Assembly: GCF_006716565.1 (NCBI RefSeq)
Contig: NZ_VFPG01000001.1
Coordinates: 5,146,001-5,210,000, forward strand
Origin: Nocardia bhagyanarayanae
GTDB taxonomy: Bacteria > Actinomycetota > Actinomycetes > Mycobacteriales > Mycobacteriaceae
Direction: 5' to 3'
Length of the DNA: 64,000 nt
Shown piece after piece: positions 35,997-43,234 of the stretch (positions are counted from its first letter, which is position 1; the number at the start of each line of letters is the position of its first letter). A program made the translations under genes and the position numbers. The notes beneath the pieces are model-generated. The model had not been told where the DNA came from. It saw nothing but the letters and a program-made list of their open reading frames with translations, and made no database searches.

Positions 35997-36254
35997 TCAG
36001 TCGGTATCGGCCGCCGCCGAGGGAGCGCGAGCGGGAGCGGACCTCCTCGGAGTACTCCCCCAACGCGGCGTTTCCGACCACGTCACGTCTTTCGCCGTTG
36101 CGATGCCCGGGATCTCGGCCCCGGAGAAGTCGGTTCCCGTCGCGTCGACTCGGGTCAGGTCCGCGCCGGTGGGATCCGCGCCGCGCAAATCGGCGTCGGC
36201 CAGTTCAGCCCCCCGCATGCGAGAAGTTGGCCAGCGAGGTTCTACACGGCACAC
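35997..36254 (-). pseudogene. Pentapeptide-repeat protein remnant
   Basis: On the reverse strand the frame reads ELADADLRGADPTGADLTRV and T-D-F-S-G-A-E-I, a run of A(D/N)LXX pentapeptides forming part of a right-handed beta-helix, then VTWSETPRWG, a common end of these proteins. Immediately upstream the repeat continues in another frame as L-A-N-F-S-H-A-G before a stop, so the gene is frameshifted and its N-terminal half is missing or unrecognisable. The region 35847-36425 holds no other gene that I can support. Confidence 0.55.
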
Positions 36255-36425
36255 GATGTGGACGACCGAGTCGTCCGAACATTCGTTGGTCCAGGAAAAA
36301 CCGGCGGGGTTCAGCGCTGATAGCCGGCTTATCGCTACAGTGTGGCAAGGTGAAAGCTCGACCGGGCTTATTGGATGAGCAGTAGCTGCCGCGTCCGAGT
36401 GCCCGTCGCGAAAGGAGTTTCGGCG

Positions 36426-36482
36426 GTGTCGACGGTACCGGTCACCGCTGTTTTCGTTTCCGAGAGGACACTTCAGGGATGA
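36426..36482 (+). CDS. 18-residue mini-ORF with strong ribosome binding site
   Basis: GTG-initiated, encoding MSTVPVTAVFVSERTLQG. AAAGGAG lies eight bases upstream, the best ribosome binding site in the neighbourhood. Its stop overlaps the start of the next mini-ORF (ATGA), which in turn overlaps the acyltransferase gene (GTGA). It may be a translated leader that couples the three frames. No function is known. Confidence 0.45.
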   Translation: MSTVPVTAVFVSERTLQG

Positions 36483-36646
36483 ATCGTAAATCTCGGCCGC
36501 CGAATCTGTTCAGTCACCTCGATGAACCCACCGCCACCTCCGTACCGGCCGGTGACGGCCAAGTGTGTCCTCCGGTGTTCAGCAGCGCCGTGTCGGGTCC
36601 CGCGGCGACGGACGACGCCGCGGTCCCGGCCGGCAGTGATCAGTGA
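36479..36646 (+). CDS. 55-residue ORF coupled to the PatA-like gene
   Basis: ATG-initiated, 55 residues, rich in Pro, Ala, Ser and Asp, with one Cys and no hydrophobic segment. It begins MNRKSRPPNLFSHLDEP. It overlaps the preceding mini-ORF by four bases (ATGA) and the following acyltransferase gene by four (GTGA). Third-position GC is about 70 percent, lower than its neighbours but above chance. It could be a coupling leader or a small protein. No family is recognised. Confidence 0.45.
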   Translation: MNRKSRPPNLFSHLDEPTATSVPAGDGQVCPPVFSSAVSGPAATDDAAVPAGSDQ

Positions 36647-37551
36647 AACCGAAGGAACTAGCCTGGGATCTCGGGTACGCGGCGGGCTGGCGGCTGGTGC
36701 GTGCCATGCCGCAGCGGTGGGCGAGCCGTCTGTTCGACATCGCGGCCGACCGCTCCGCCCGTAACGGTGGACCAGACCAGTTGCGGCGCAACCTGGCTCG
36801 GGTATTGGCCACCGCGCCGGAAGAAGTGCCGGACGACCTGGTGCACGCGAGCTTGCGCTCCTACGCTCGCTACTGGTGCGAAGCGTTCCGGCTGCCGTCG
36901 ATGAATCCCGTACGGCTGGCCGAGACCATCGAATCCTCGGCCAGCGGGCTCGAACACATCCACGAGGCGGTCGAGCGCGGACGCGGCGCGGTGCTGGCCT
37001 TGCCGCACAGCGGGAACTGGGACTTGGCGGGGGTCTGGATCGTGCAGCGGGTAGGTTCACCGACGGTCGTGGCCGAGCGGCTCGCGCCGGAATCTTTGTT
37101 CCGGCGCTTCGTCCGGTTCCGTGAGCGTTTGGGTTTCGAGATCGTCCCGCTCACCGGCTCCGCGACGCCACCGTTCGAGCACCTCGCCGCGCGGCTCCGG
37201 CAGGGGCGCATAGTCGGGCTGCTCGGTGAGCGCGATCTGTCCGGCAGGGGCGTGCCGGTCGCGTTCTTCGGTGAACCTGCCCGCATGCCCGCCGGTCCGG
37301 CCCGGCTGGCGATCGACACCGGTGCACCGCTGCTGCCGGTGCACTGCTGGTTCACTCCCGGAGGCTGGGGATTCCACGTCGGTGCGCCGATCGACACGAC
37401 GGGCGGAGTGCGGCACACCACTCAAGTGCTTGCCGATCGATTCGCCGCCGGCATTGCCGCGCACCCGGCAGATTGGCACATGCTGCAAAGGGTGTGGATC
37501 GCCGACTACACGGCCGACGAGCTAGCCCGCATGCGCGCTCGCCGCGATTGA
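36643..37551 (+). CDS. PatA-like lipid acyltransferase (phosphatidylinositol mannoside acyltransferase family)
   Basis: A 302-residue LpxL/PatA-family acyltransferase. The catalytic H(x)4D motif is LPHSGNWDLAG (about 122-132). Also present are RRNLARVL in the N-terminal region, LGERDLSGRGVPVAFFGEPA and the C-terminal P-A-D-W-H-M-L-Q-R-V-W, which marks the PIM acyltransferase subgroup. PatA palmitoylates the mannose of PIM1/PIM2 at the inner membrane face. In mycolic-acid actinobacteria the house-keeping patA sits between pgsA and pimA; neither is here, so this is likely a paralogue with another glycolipid acceptor. GTG start, coupled to a 55-codon ORF. Confidence 0.85.
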   Translation: MKPKELAWDLGYAAGWRLVRAMPQRWASRLFDIAADRSARNGGPDQLRRNLARVLATAPEEVPDDLVHASLRSYARYWCEAFRLPSMNPVRLAETIESSASGLEHIHEAVERGRGAVLALPHSGNWDLAGVWIVQRVGSPTVVAERLAPESLFRRFVRFRERLGFEIVPLTGSATPPFEHLAARLRQGRIVGLLGERDLSGRGVPVAFFGEPARMPAGPARLAIDTGAPLLPVHCWFTPGGWGFHVGAPIDTTGGVRHTTQVLADRFAAGIAAHPADWHMLQRVWIADYTADELARMRARRD

Positions 37552-37765
37552 GCAGATCGCCGGTGCCGATTGTTCGGCCAAGGGACACCTGCTCGGCCGC
37601 GCTGGCCAGCGAACGGATGACGGAGCCGAATCAGGCGGCGACGGCTTGTGACTGGACTCTCGCGACAGCGGGCTGCGGCGCTGTCTTCATCCAAGCCAGT
37701 GCCGCGGCTCGCCATCGCTTCTCGGTCCGCCGCCGTTCGTTTCCGATGCCCACAACCGCTTTGGG

Positions 37766-37978
37766 TCAGGGTTCGAGATAGAGCCGTTCGTTGGGGAGCC
37801 GGGGGAATCCGTTCGCGGCGGTGTCGACGGTTACCGCGTCGAGGTAGTGGCGGTCTCGGTGGTCGGCGACGAACACCAGCGCGGCGGTCAGGCACGCGAC
37901 GAAGTCCATGCGGACGCCGTGCAGGAACACCGACAGGTGCACGTCCGGCTCCTCCGGTCGCGGTGAGACGGTGCTCAT
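37766..37978 (-). CDS. Small hypothetical protein
   Basis: A 70-residue acidic-to-neutral protein (MSTVSPRPEEPDVHLSVFLH and later VFVADHRDRHYLDAV). It overlaps the upstream 166-residue gene by four bases (ATGA), so they form an operon divergent from the XRE regulator. Not recognised; no membrane segment. Confidence 0.6.
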   Translation of the reverse strand: MSTVSPRPEEPDVHLSVFLHGVRMDFVACLTAALVFVADHRDRHYLDAVTVDTAANGFPRLPNERLYLEP

Positions 37979-38475
37979 CGCGAATGCTCATGGGGCGGGG
38001 TAAGACACGCGTGCACTCCGTAGAGCACCGCCCGGCCGGAGGGGCGGAACACCGAATGCGCGGCGGTGATCCACCCGCGATACTCCGAGCCCTGATCGGC
38101 CGGTGACGGCAGCGCGACTTGATCGCCGTTGCCCAGCACCGTGATTCGGCGGCTGCGATACAACGCCGCTTCGGCCGCGACCATGGTTGCCGGGATGTCG
38201 GAGCGTACGAGGAATGTCCACGTGTGGGAGCGGGGGTGGGTGACGATCGGCCCGCCGCCTTGCTTGGTGGTGTCGAGATGGATCTTGACCGACTGCCCGA
38301 GTTCGGAGGGCATCTCGATCGCCCACACCATGCCCGCGGTAAAACTGATTCGCCCGGTGCCGGGTTCGATCACCGCGGGAAGGTTGCACACCGTGCGGTA
38401 ATAGGCGACCCGGGAACGGGGTGTATCGGCGCCGACCCGCGCGAACGGATCGGTATGCGGCGGAGTGTTGCTCAC
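37975..38475 (-). CDS. Hypothetical protein of an XRE-linked locus
   Basis: A 166-residue protein. The GTG at 38475 (MSNTPPHTDPFARVG) was chosen for its GGGAGG site; an ATG 66 bases upstream has a weaker site. It contains GRISFTAGMVWAIEMP and RSHTWTFLVRSDIPATM segments and ends HACLTPPHEHSR. No family is recognised. It is divergent from the XRE/TPR-like regulator (228-nt gap) and coupled to a 70-residue gene. Actinobacteria often pair such regulators with small partner proteins that modulate them; a similar role here is inference. Confidence 0.65.
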   Translation of the reverse strand: MSNTPPHTDPFARVGADTPRSRVAYYRTVCNLPAVIEPGTGRISFTAGMVWAIEMPSELGQSVKIHLDTTKQGGGPIVTHPRSHTWTFLVRSDIPATMVAAEAALYRSRRITVLGNGDQVALPSPADQGSEYRGWITAAHSVFRPSGRAVLYGVHACLTPPHEHSR

Positions 38476-38691
38476 AACAGCCTCCCGGTCACTGCATCGA
38501 ACAACCCCATCGCTGGAACACCCTCCCTGTTCGCTCGACATACGCGGAGCGTCCGCCGCCGGGGACCGATAAGGGGCACCGCATCGACCCGGCGGCGGAG
38601 CCGGATATCAGCTTGCTGGTCCGGTTGTGTTCGAAAGGCCAGTGAAGGGACAGGTTTCGGGTAGTGAGGGGCGGTGTGGCGGGGATCGATC

Positions 38692-38703
38692 TACCCTCGG
38701 GGC
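38692..38703 (+). promoter_or_regulatory. -10 box of the XRE regulator gene, leaderless spacing
   Basis: TACCCT (38692-38697) is followed by six bases and the ATG at 38704. No ribosome binding site is present, so a leaderless message is likely. Confidence 0.5.
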
Positions 38704-39882
38704 ATGGGCCAGCACGCTGGGGAGCGGATTGCCGCGGAACGCAAGATCGCTGGACTGAGCCAGCAGCAGTTGGCGGGTCGGGCCAAGTACAGCCTGAGCA
38801 TGGTCAAGGCGGTCGAACAAGGGCGTGAGGTGGCGTCCCCTGGGTTCATCGCGGCGGTGTCCGGCGCGCTCGGCGTCGAACCGGAGCGGCTTCAGGGCAA
38901 TCCCTATGTCGATACTCTCGCCGAAGAGGGGCCGATCGAAGGGCTTGCCGAACTGCGCACGGTGCTGGCGGAAGGCGCGTACGTGCGAGCGGTCGAGCCG
39001 CTCCCTTTCGAGGAGCTGACTGCCGGCCTCACGGCGGTGCAGGTGGCTCTGCGGAGCGACCGCACACGTCGTGCCCTGGTGTTGCTCCCCGATCTGATCC
39101 GGCAGTTGTACGGCGCGGTCCACGCCGCGCGGAACGACCGGGACCGCGCGAAGGCGTACGAGATGCTGTGCGCGGCGTATATCGCCGCCGAGGGGGCGTG
39201 CGGCCGACTGGGCTACTCGTCGTTGACGGCGCTGGTGCTGGATCGGCTGGATTGGGCCGCGGCGCACGCCGACGATCCCGCCTATGCCGTCCGCAGTCTG
39301 ATCAAACGGTCGCGGCTCCTCATCGCACATGGAGCGACCGACGTGGCGATGTCACTGGTCGATCGTGGCCTGGCTCTGGTGCCCGGTGACAGCGAGGCGG
39401 AAAAAGTCCTTCGCGGGTACTGCCACCTGCGCGGCGCGATCGTCGCCGCCCGTGCGCGACGCCTCGACGACGCACGAACCCATATCGGTGCGGCACGGCG
39501 GATCGCGAGCCCGATGGCCGGGGAAAGCTCGCTGTACACAACGGATTTCGGCCCGGGAAACGTCGAGGTGCACGCTTGCGCGGTCGAGCTCGAGGCCGGC
39601 GACCCCGGCAAAGCGGCGCGTGACGGTGCTGCCTTGGCCCTCCCGCCCGATATGGCCGCGCCACGGGCGGGGCACCACTGGCACGACAACGCCCGCGCCT
39701 GGCTGATGACGGGGAAACCCGACCAAGCCCTTGCCGCGCTCAACAAGGCCCGTGCCGCGGCACCTCAACAGACGCGCCTGCACCCGTCGGTCCGCGAGAC
39801 TTTGTTCGGCATCGCCGCCGCTCAGCGCCGCCAGACCGAGAGCCTCGTCGGCTTCGCCTCCTGGCTCGGCGCGAGCCTTTGA
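38704..39882 (+). CDS. XRE-family regulator with helical-repeat sensor domain
   Basis: A 392-residue protein. The helix-turn-helix_3 domain covers residues 5-62 (ERIAAERKIAGLSQQQLAGRAKYSLSMVKAVEQGRE, seen in parts). The remaining 320 residues are Ala/Leu/Arg-rich helices with TPR-like spacing (KAYEMLCAAYIAAEGACGRL, DPAYAVRSLIKRSRLLIAHG, KPDQALAALNKARAAA). This layout is common among Streptomyces and Nocardia developmental or antibiotic-linked XRE regulators, where the repeat domain binds a peptide or partner protein. It is divergent from two small hypothetical genes, its probable partners. Confidence 0.88.
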   Translation: MGQHAGERIAAERKIAGLSQQQLAGRAKYSLSMVKAVEQGREVASPGFIAAVSGALGVEPERLQGNPYVDTLAEEGPIEGLAELRTVLAEGAYVRAVEPLPFEELTAGLTAVQVALRSDRTRRALVLLPDLIRQLYGAVHAARNDRDRAKAYEMLCAAYIAAEGACGRLGYSSLTALVLDRLDWAAAHADDPAYAVRSLIKRSRLLIAHGATDVAMSLVDRGLALVPGDSEAEKVLRGYCHLRGAIVAARARRLDDARTHIGAARRIASPMAGESSLYTTDFGPGNVEVHACAVELEAGDPGKAARDGAALALPPDMAAPRAGHHWHDNARAWLMTGKPDQALAALNKARAAAPQQTRLHPSVRETLFGIAAAQRRQTESLVGFASWLGASL

Positions 39883-40014
39883 GCCGACCTGCTGCGGTTG
39901 GCAGGGTTGCCGACGTTCGGCGGCGCCACCGCAGCAGTTGTCGTTCCCGTCACGACCCCGACCCTCGTCGCCGAGGCCGCGGCCACCGGGAATTCGGCCT
40001 GGTCGGCCCCGTGA

Positions 40015-40320
40015 TCAGTAGTAGAGGTAGTAGCCGCCGCTGTTGCCGGTGGTCGATGAGCCGGGCGTGAGGTTGGTCTGGCCGCCCGGGGTGAGGTTGG
40101 TCTGGCCGCCCGGGGTGAGGTTGGTCTGGCCGCCTGGGGTCAGATCTCGCTGGCCGCCACACACCAGGTTGGGCCAGGAACAGGTCGGCAGGTTGGGGTC
40201 CTGTTCGGCATGGGCGACGCCGGCCGTCACCAGGCCGGCACCCAGCAGGGCGGGTGCCGCGGCGATCGCCAGGGCGCGTGCGATGCGGTGGGTGCGGGTC
40301 GAGCGCTGGTTGGTCGTCAT
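40015..40320 (-). CDS. Small secreted protein with GGQTNLTP repeats
   Basis: A 101-residue exported protein. Signal peptide: basic MTTNQRSTRTHRIARAL, hydrophobic core to about residue 30, A-H-A cleavage motif before EQDPN. The mature part (about 63 residues) has a Cys pair in LPTCSWPNLVCGGQ and then a tandem array: one RDLTPGGQ unit followed by three TNLTPGGQ-like units, ending in a Ser/Gly/Tyr tail (GGYYLYY). AGGAG precedes the ATG. No family is recognised; the repeat could form a beta-solenoid or surface-binding segment. The Tyr-rich end is unusual. Confidence 0.75.
   Translation of the reverse strand: MTTNQRSTRTHRIARALAIAAAPALLGAGLVTAGVAHAEQDPNLPTCSWPNLVCGGQRDLTPGGQTNLTPGGQTNLTPGGQTNLTPGSSTTGNSGGYYLYY
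40057..40152 (-). repeat. 24-bp in-frame tandem repeat inside the secreted protein gene
   Basis: Two identical 24-bp units occur at 40081-40104 and 40105-40128. They are flanked by a diverged unit (40129-40152) and a partial unit (40057-40080). Each unit encodes eight residues of the GGQTNLTP array, so copy number could change without breaking the frame. Confidence 0.85.
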
Positions 40321-41414
40321 ACAGGTTGCTCCTTCGTGTCCTCTGGCGGGGCGGTCCCGCTGTCGTTGTGACGCTGTCCAGCCTCATAGACGCCGGAACC
40401 TGCCGAAAGGACACCCAGGGGGCGGGACGACGCACCCTCATCGTGGTTCGATCACACTCAGGTGGCCTCCGGTTCGGTGCGCCCGCCGTTGGAAGATCGG
40501 CAACCCGCGACAGTTGAAAACGCGATCAGTCCGGCACCCCGGTCGGGCAATGCCCCGTGCGGCAGCACCGGTGATCCGTACGGAACGAGCAGCGAGACCA
40601 GCAGCTCCGGTCCCCGGCGCCAGCCCTGACCAGCAGTGCGATCACCGTGGTGGACAGCGATCGATAGACCTCCGACGGCAGCACGGTGATGAGCGCGGCG
40701 GCGTGATGAGGATCAGCGCGGTGGATGCCGTCCAATTCGTCGGCGACGTGACCAAGCTGGTAATCGGCCGAAAATCGTTGCAGCCGACTGTATCCCGTTA
40801 AGCCGAGAGTGCACGACACCCGTCGAGCGGGCACCCTGATGTAGCGGACCAGCCGTAGGCCGGTTCGCATGCGATACCTGTCCAGACGCCGCCCCGGAGA
40901 CGGCGATGTCGAGGGGATGCTGAGATCCGTTTATTTCCAACTGGTTTGAATCTATTGGCAAGCCGGTCGGCTGCGCTGCTCGACGGCTCGGATCACGAGC
41001 CTGTCAACGAACGATAGCGTTCGCGAACGTCGCGCGCACGCCGACATGGCTCACTTCCCACACCTCGAGAGACTGGCAGCAGACGCGTTGCCGAATGCAC
41101 TACGAGCGCGTAAGGGCAAACCAGTAGCGATCGAATTGTCTTGTGTGGAACCAATTTCCGGAATATGTCCGTCTGTTCAGGTCTGCGACGCCCTCCTGCT
41201 GCGGAATGTTCCACCACTGCCCTCCAGCTCGGCCGGTGGGTTGGACCGCTCGGACACCGTGTCTGAGTTGCATTGTCCTGCACTGTGATTCCTCACAGAA
41301 GTTTGCTCAAAGAATTCCGGTCGGTTTCGACGCGCGACTAGATGTGTTGTGCGGTAGCCTCTTTCGCTATGTTCGTGGTTGAGGAACTTGTTGCGCTTGT
41401 GGTTGCGCTGGGTG
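40321..41414. other. About 1.1 kb with no supportable gene
   Basis: One leftward frame (40526-40870, 114 codons) contains a protein-like middle (GHVADELDGIHRADPHHAAAL) but a Cys/Arg-rich, implausible end. The sequence continues more plausibly in another frame, so it may be a decayed gene. GC falls in 40920-41400 relative to its surroundings, fitting acquired or decaying DNA. The rest shows nothing I recognise. Confidence 0.4.
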
Positions 41415-41570
41415 ATGGACGGGTTGCGGCGGGCGTCGGGCAAGAACATGTGGAACGACTACTACCGCGTGCGTGACGATCCGCGCGCCTACGCGGACGA
41501 GCACACCGGCGATCCGGACGGTGTGCTGGTTGTGGATGACGCCGGATCTCTGCACAAGAACGTGAAAACC
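41415..41570 (+). mobile_element. Remnant of an IS701-type transposase
   Basis: A 52-residue stretch reads DGLRRASGKNMWN, VRDDPRAYADEHTGDPDGVL and VVDDAGSLHK. It resembles the IS701/DDE transposase segment D-G-x-Q-R-L-L...W..D.VRDD-L-R-x-Y-V-x-E-H-L-G-D-P-D-G-V-L-V-V-D-E-T-G, which includes the first catalytic Asp. Both flanks lack transposase sequence, so only a fragment remains. It lies about 530 nt before the terpenoid operon. Confidence 0.7.
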
Positions 41571-41587
41571 CTTCGGACGCAAGTCAT

Positions 41588-41648
41588 ATGCCCGCGTCCG
41601 AGAGGTGTCGTCGAGAGCTGCCGACTCGACGATCTCGGCAGCGGGCAT
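41588..41648 (+). repeat. Nested and mutually exclusive inverted repeats
   Basis: Two perfect 8-bp stems interlock: TCGTCGAG (41608-41615) with CTCGACGA (41625-41632), and GCTGCCGA (41617-41624) with TCGGCAGC (41635-41642). An outer pair, ATGCCC (41588-41593) and GGGCAT (41643-41648), encloses them. Both inner stems cannot easily form together. The element lies 450 nt upstream of the terpenoid operon. Confidence 0.6.
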
Positions 41649-42097
41649 GTCCCCGCTGCGTCGCGGCGCCGGACACTGCCGGTCACCGCGGCCGACTTAC
41701 GCGCCAAACATAGTGGCGCACAACTCATTTCATGGCAGTCGACAGCGAAGTCGACCCGACTACGCGATGGTTCCGTAGCCGGAAAGCCGTGGATTCCCGA
41801 ACAGGCGACGGCCGCACTGCCGTCCGCCTCGCGGATCACCTCCCCCGGACCCAGTCGCGGACCCCTCGCTCGGCGCATACCGACGCCGACTCCCGCGGGC
41901 GACCACGAAATCGCCGACTACCTGCGTTCCGCCCCCACCGAGACCAGCGACGACTAGCTCACCGAAGTCGCGGTGGCGGCATCGACGCCTGCTGCCGAAC
42001 AGCCGATTCATCGGCAAACCGAACGCCCTTTCCAGGCCCGTGGTCGCCGCCGCATGCCCGACTCCGCTCGCTATGACACCGAAGGAGCTCACCGCCA

Positions 42098-43234
42098 ATG
42101 GACAATCCCACGTCACCGTCAGAACATCAGGAGGATGGGCGCCTGGTGGCGGCCATGTCCGGACGGTCGAGCACCGCGCACACGGTCGTGGACGGCCGCG
42201 TGCGCATCGGCGCCCCGGCGTCGAACGGACATACCCTCACCGACTCCGTCGAGCAGCTCGACGCCCAGCCCGTCGCGCCGGTCGACCAAGCGGCGATCGT
42301 GACCGAGCGGATGCGCGAAATCCTGGTCACCGGAAGTGATTTCGACGACATCTACCGCCACGTCCTCACCGCCCCAGGCAAACGGGTCCGCGCCAGGCTG
42401 GTGCTGGACTGCCACCGCCTGCTGCCGTCGGCCGTATCGGCTTCCGTTCCCGACGCCGTCGACCTGGCCTGCGCGATGGAGATGCTCCACGAAGCGTCGC
42501 TGATCCACGACGACATCTGCGACAGCTCCCTGCTGCGGCGCGATTCCCCCTCGGTGCCCGCCTTGTTCGGTATCCGAACCGCCGCCCGGGTCGGATTCCA
42601 CATGGCGGGCACCGCATTACAGGTCTTGGCGCGGGTGCTCGAGGACAACCCCGTGGTCTGCGGGCAGCTCGGTGAGGCTCCGGGCGTCACCTACCTGGAC
42701 AGCATCTCGGATCTTTCCGCGGGGCAGCTCGTGGAGACCATGACCCCCGACGTCGACGATGCCGCGCTGCGCAGGCACTACGAGGTCGTCGCGGGCGCGA
42801 AGACCGGCACCCTGTTCCGGCTGGCCTGCTCGTACGGCGGCACGGCGGGCGGAGTCGACCACGAGCGGCTGCGCGACTTGATGCGGTACGCGGAGCAGTT
42901 CTCCCTGGCCTTCCAGATCATGGACGACGTGCGCGACGTCGAGGGCGATCCCGCCCTCGGCAAGGAGGCCTGCGGCGACCTGGACCGCAGGGTGCCGACC
43001 TGGCCGGTGATCGAATGGCTGGCGATACGCCCGGACGCTCGCGAAATGTGGCTCTCGCCAACGACTTCCAGCGCCGAGTTGCAGGCCGACCTGGTGCGCA
43101 GCGGGGCGACCAAAGCCGCGCACGACGCCGCCGTTCGCGCCGCCGAGACGGCGTGCGAGGCGCTGGAGACGTTCCCGCCGACCCCCGCGCGGGACGACCT
43201 GCGCAACCTGGCGCTACAGGTGGTGTCGCGATGA
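42098..43234 (+). CDS. Trans-isoprenyl diphosphate synthase (GGPP synthase type)
   Basis: A 378-residue all-helical prenyl synthase. The first Asp-rich motif is DDICD (138-142) and the second DDVRD (276-280), both DDxxD. GKRVRARLVL (substrate Lys/Arg) and AGAKTGTLF with LAFQIMDDVRD complete the family set. A polar extension of about 65 residues precedes the fold. Bulky residues before the first motif cannot be scored reliably by eye, so C20 length is inferred mainly from context. It would join IPP to an allylic diphosphate, fed by the mevalonate genes of the same locus. GAAGGAG lies before the ATG; the stop overlaps the next start (ATGA). Confidence 0.9.
   Translation: MDNPTSPSEHQEDGRLVAAMSGRSSTAHTVVDGRVRIGAPASNGHTLTDSVEQLDAQPVAPVDQAAIVTERMREILVTGSDFDDIYRHVLTAPGKRVRARLVLDCHRLLPSAVSASVPDAVDLACAMEMLHEASLIHDDICDSSLLRRDSPSVPALFGIRTAARVGFHMAGTALQVLARVLEDNPVVCGQLGEAPGVTYLDSISDLSAGQLVETMTPDVDDAALRRHYEVVAGAKTGTLFRLACSYGGTAGGVDHERLRDLMRYAEQFSLAFQIMDDVRDVEGDPALGKEACGDLDRRVPTWPVIEWLAIRPDAREMWLSPTTSSAELQADLVRSGATKAAHDAAVRAAETACEALETFPPTPARDDLRNLALQVVSR

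Noticed and set aside
40526..40870. 114-codon leftward frame as an intact gene
   Set aside because: The middle looks protein-like but the end is Cys/Arg-rich and the plausible sequence continues in another frame; at most a decayed gene.
41608..41642. Stable H-type pseudoknot
   Set aside because: The loop that would cross the first stem is only two bases long, too short for an 8-bp stem; alternative stems are more likely.
41489..41878. 129-codon leftward frame in the gene-poor region
   Set aside because: Ser/Arg/Cys-rich with no conserved segment; overlaps the transposase remnant.
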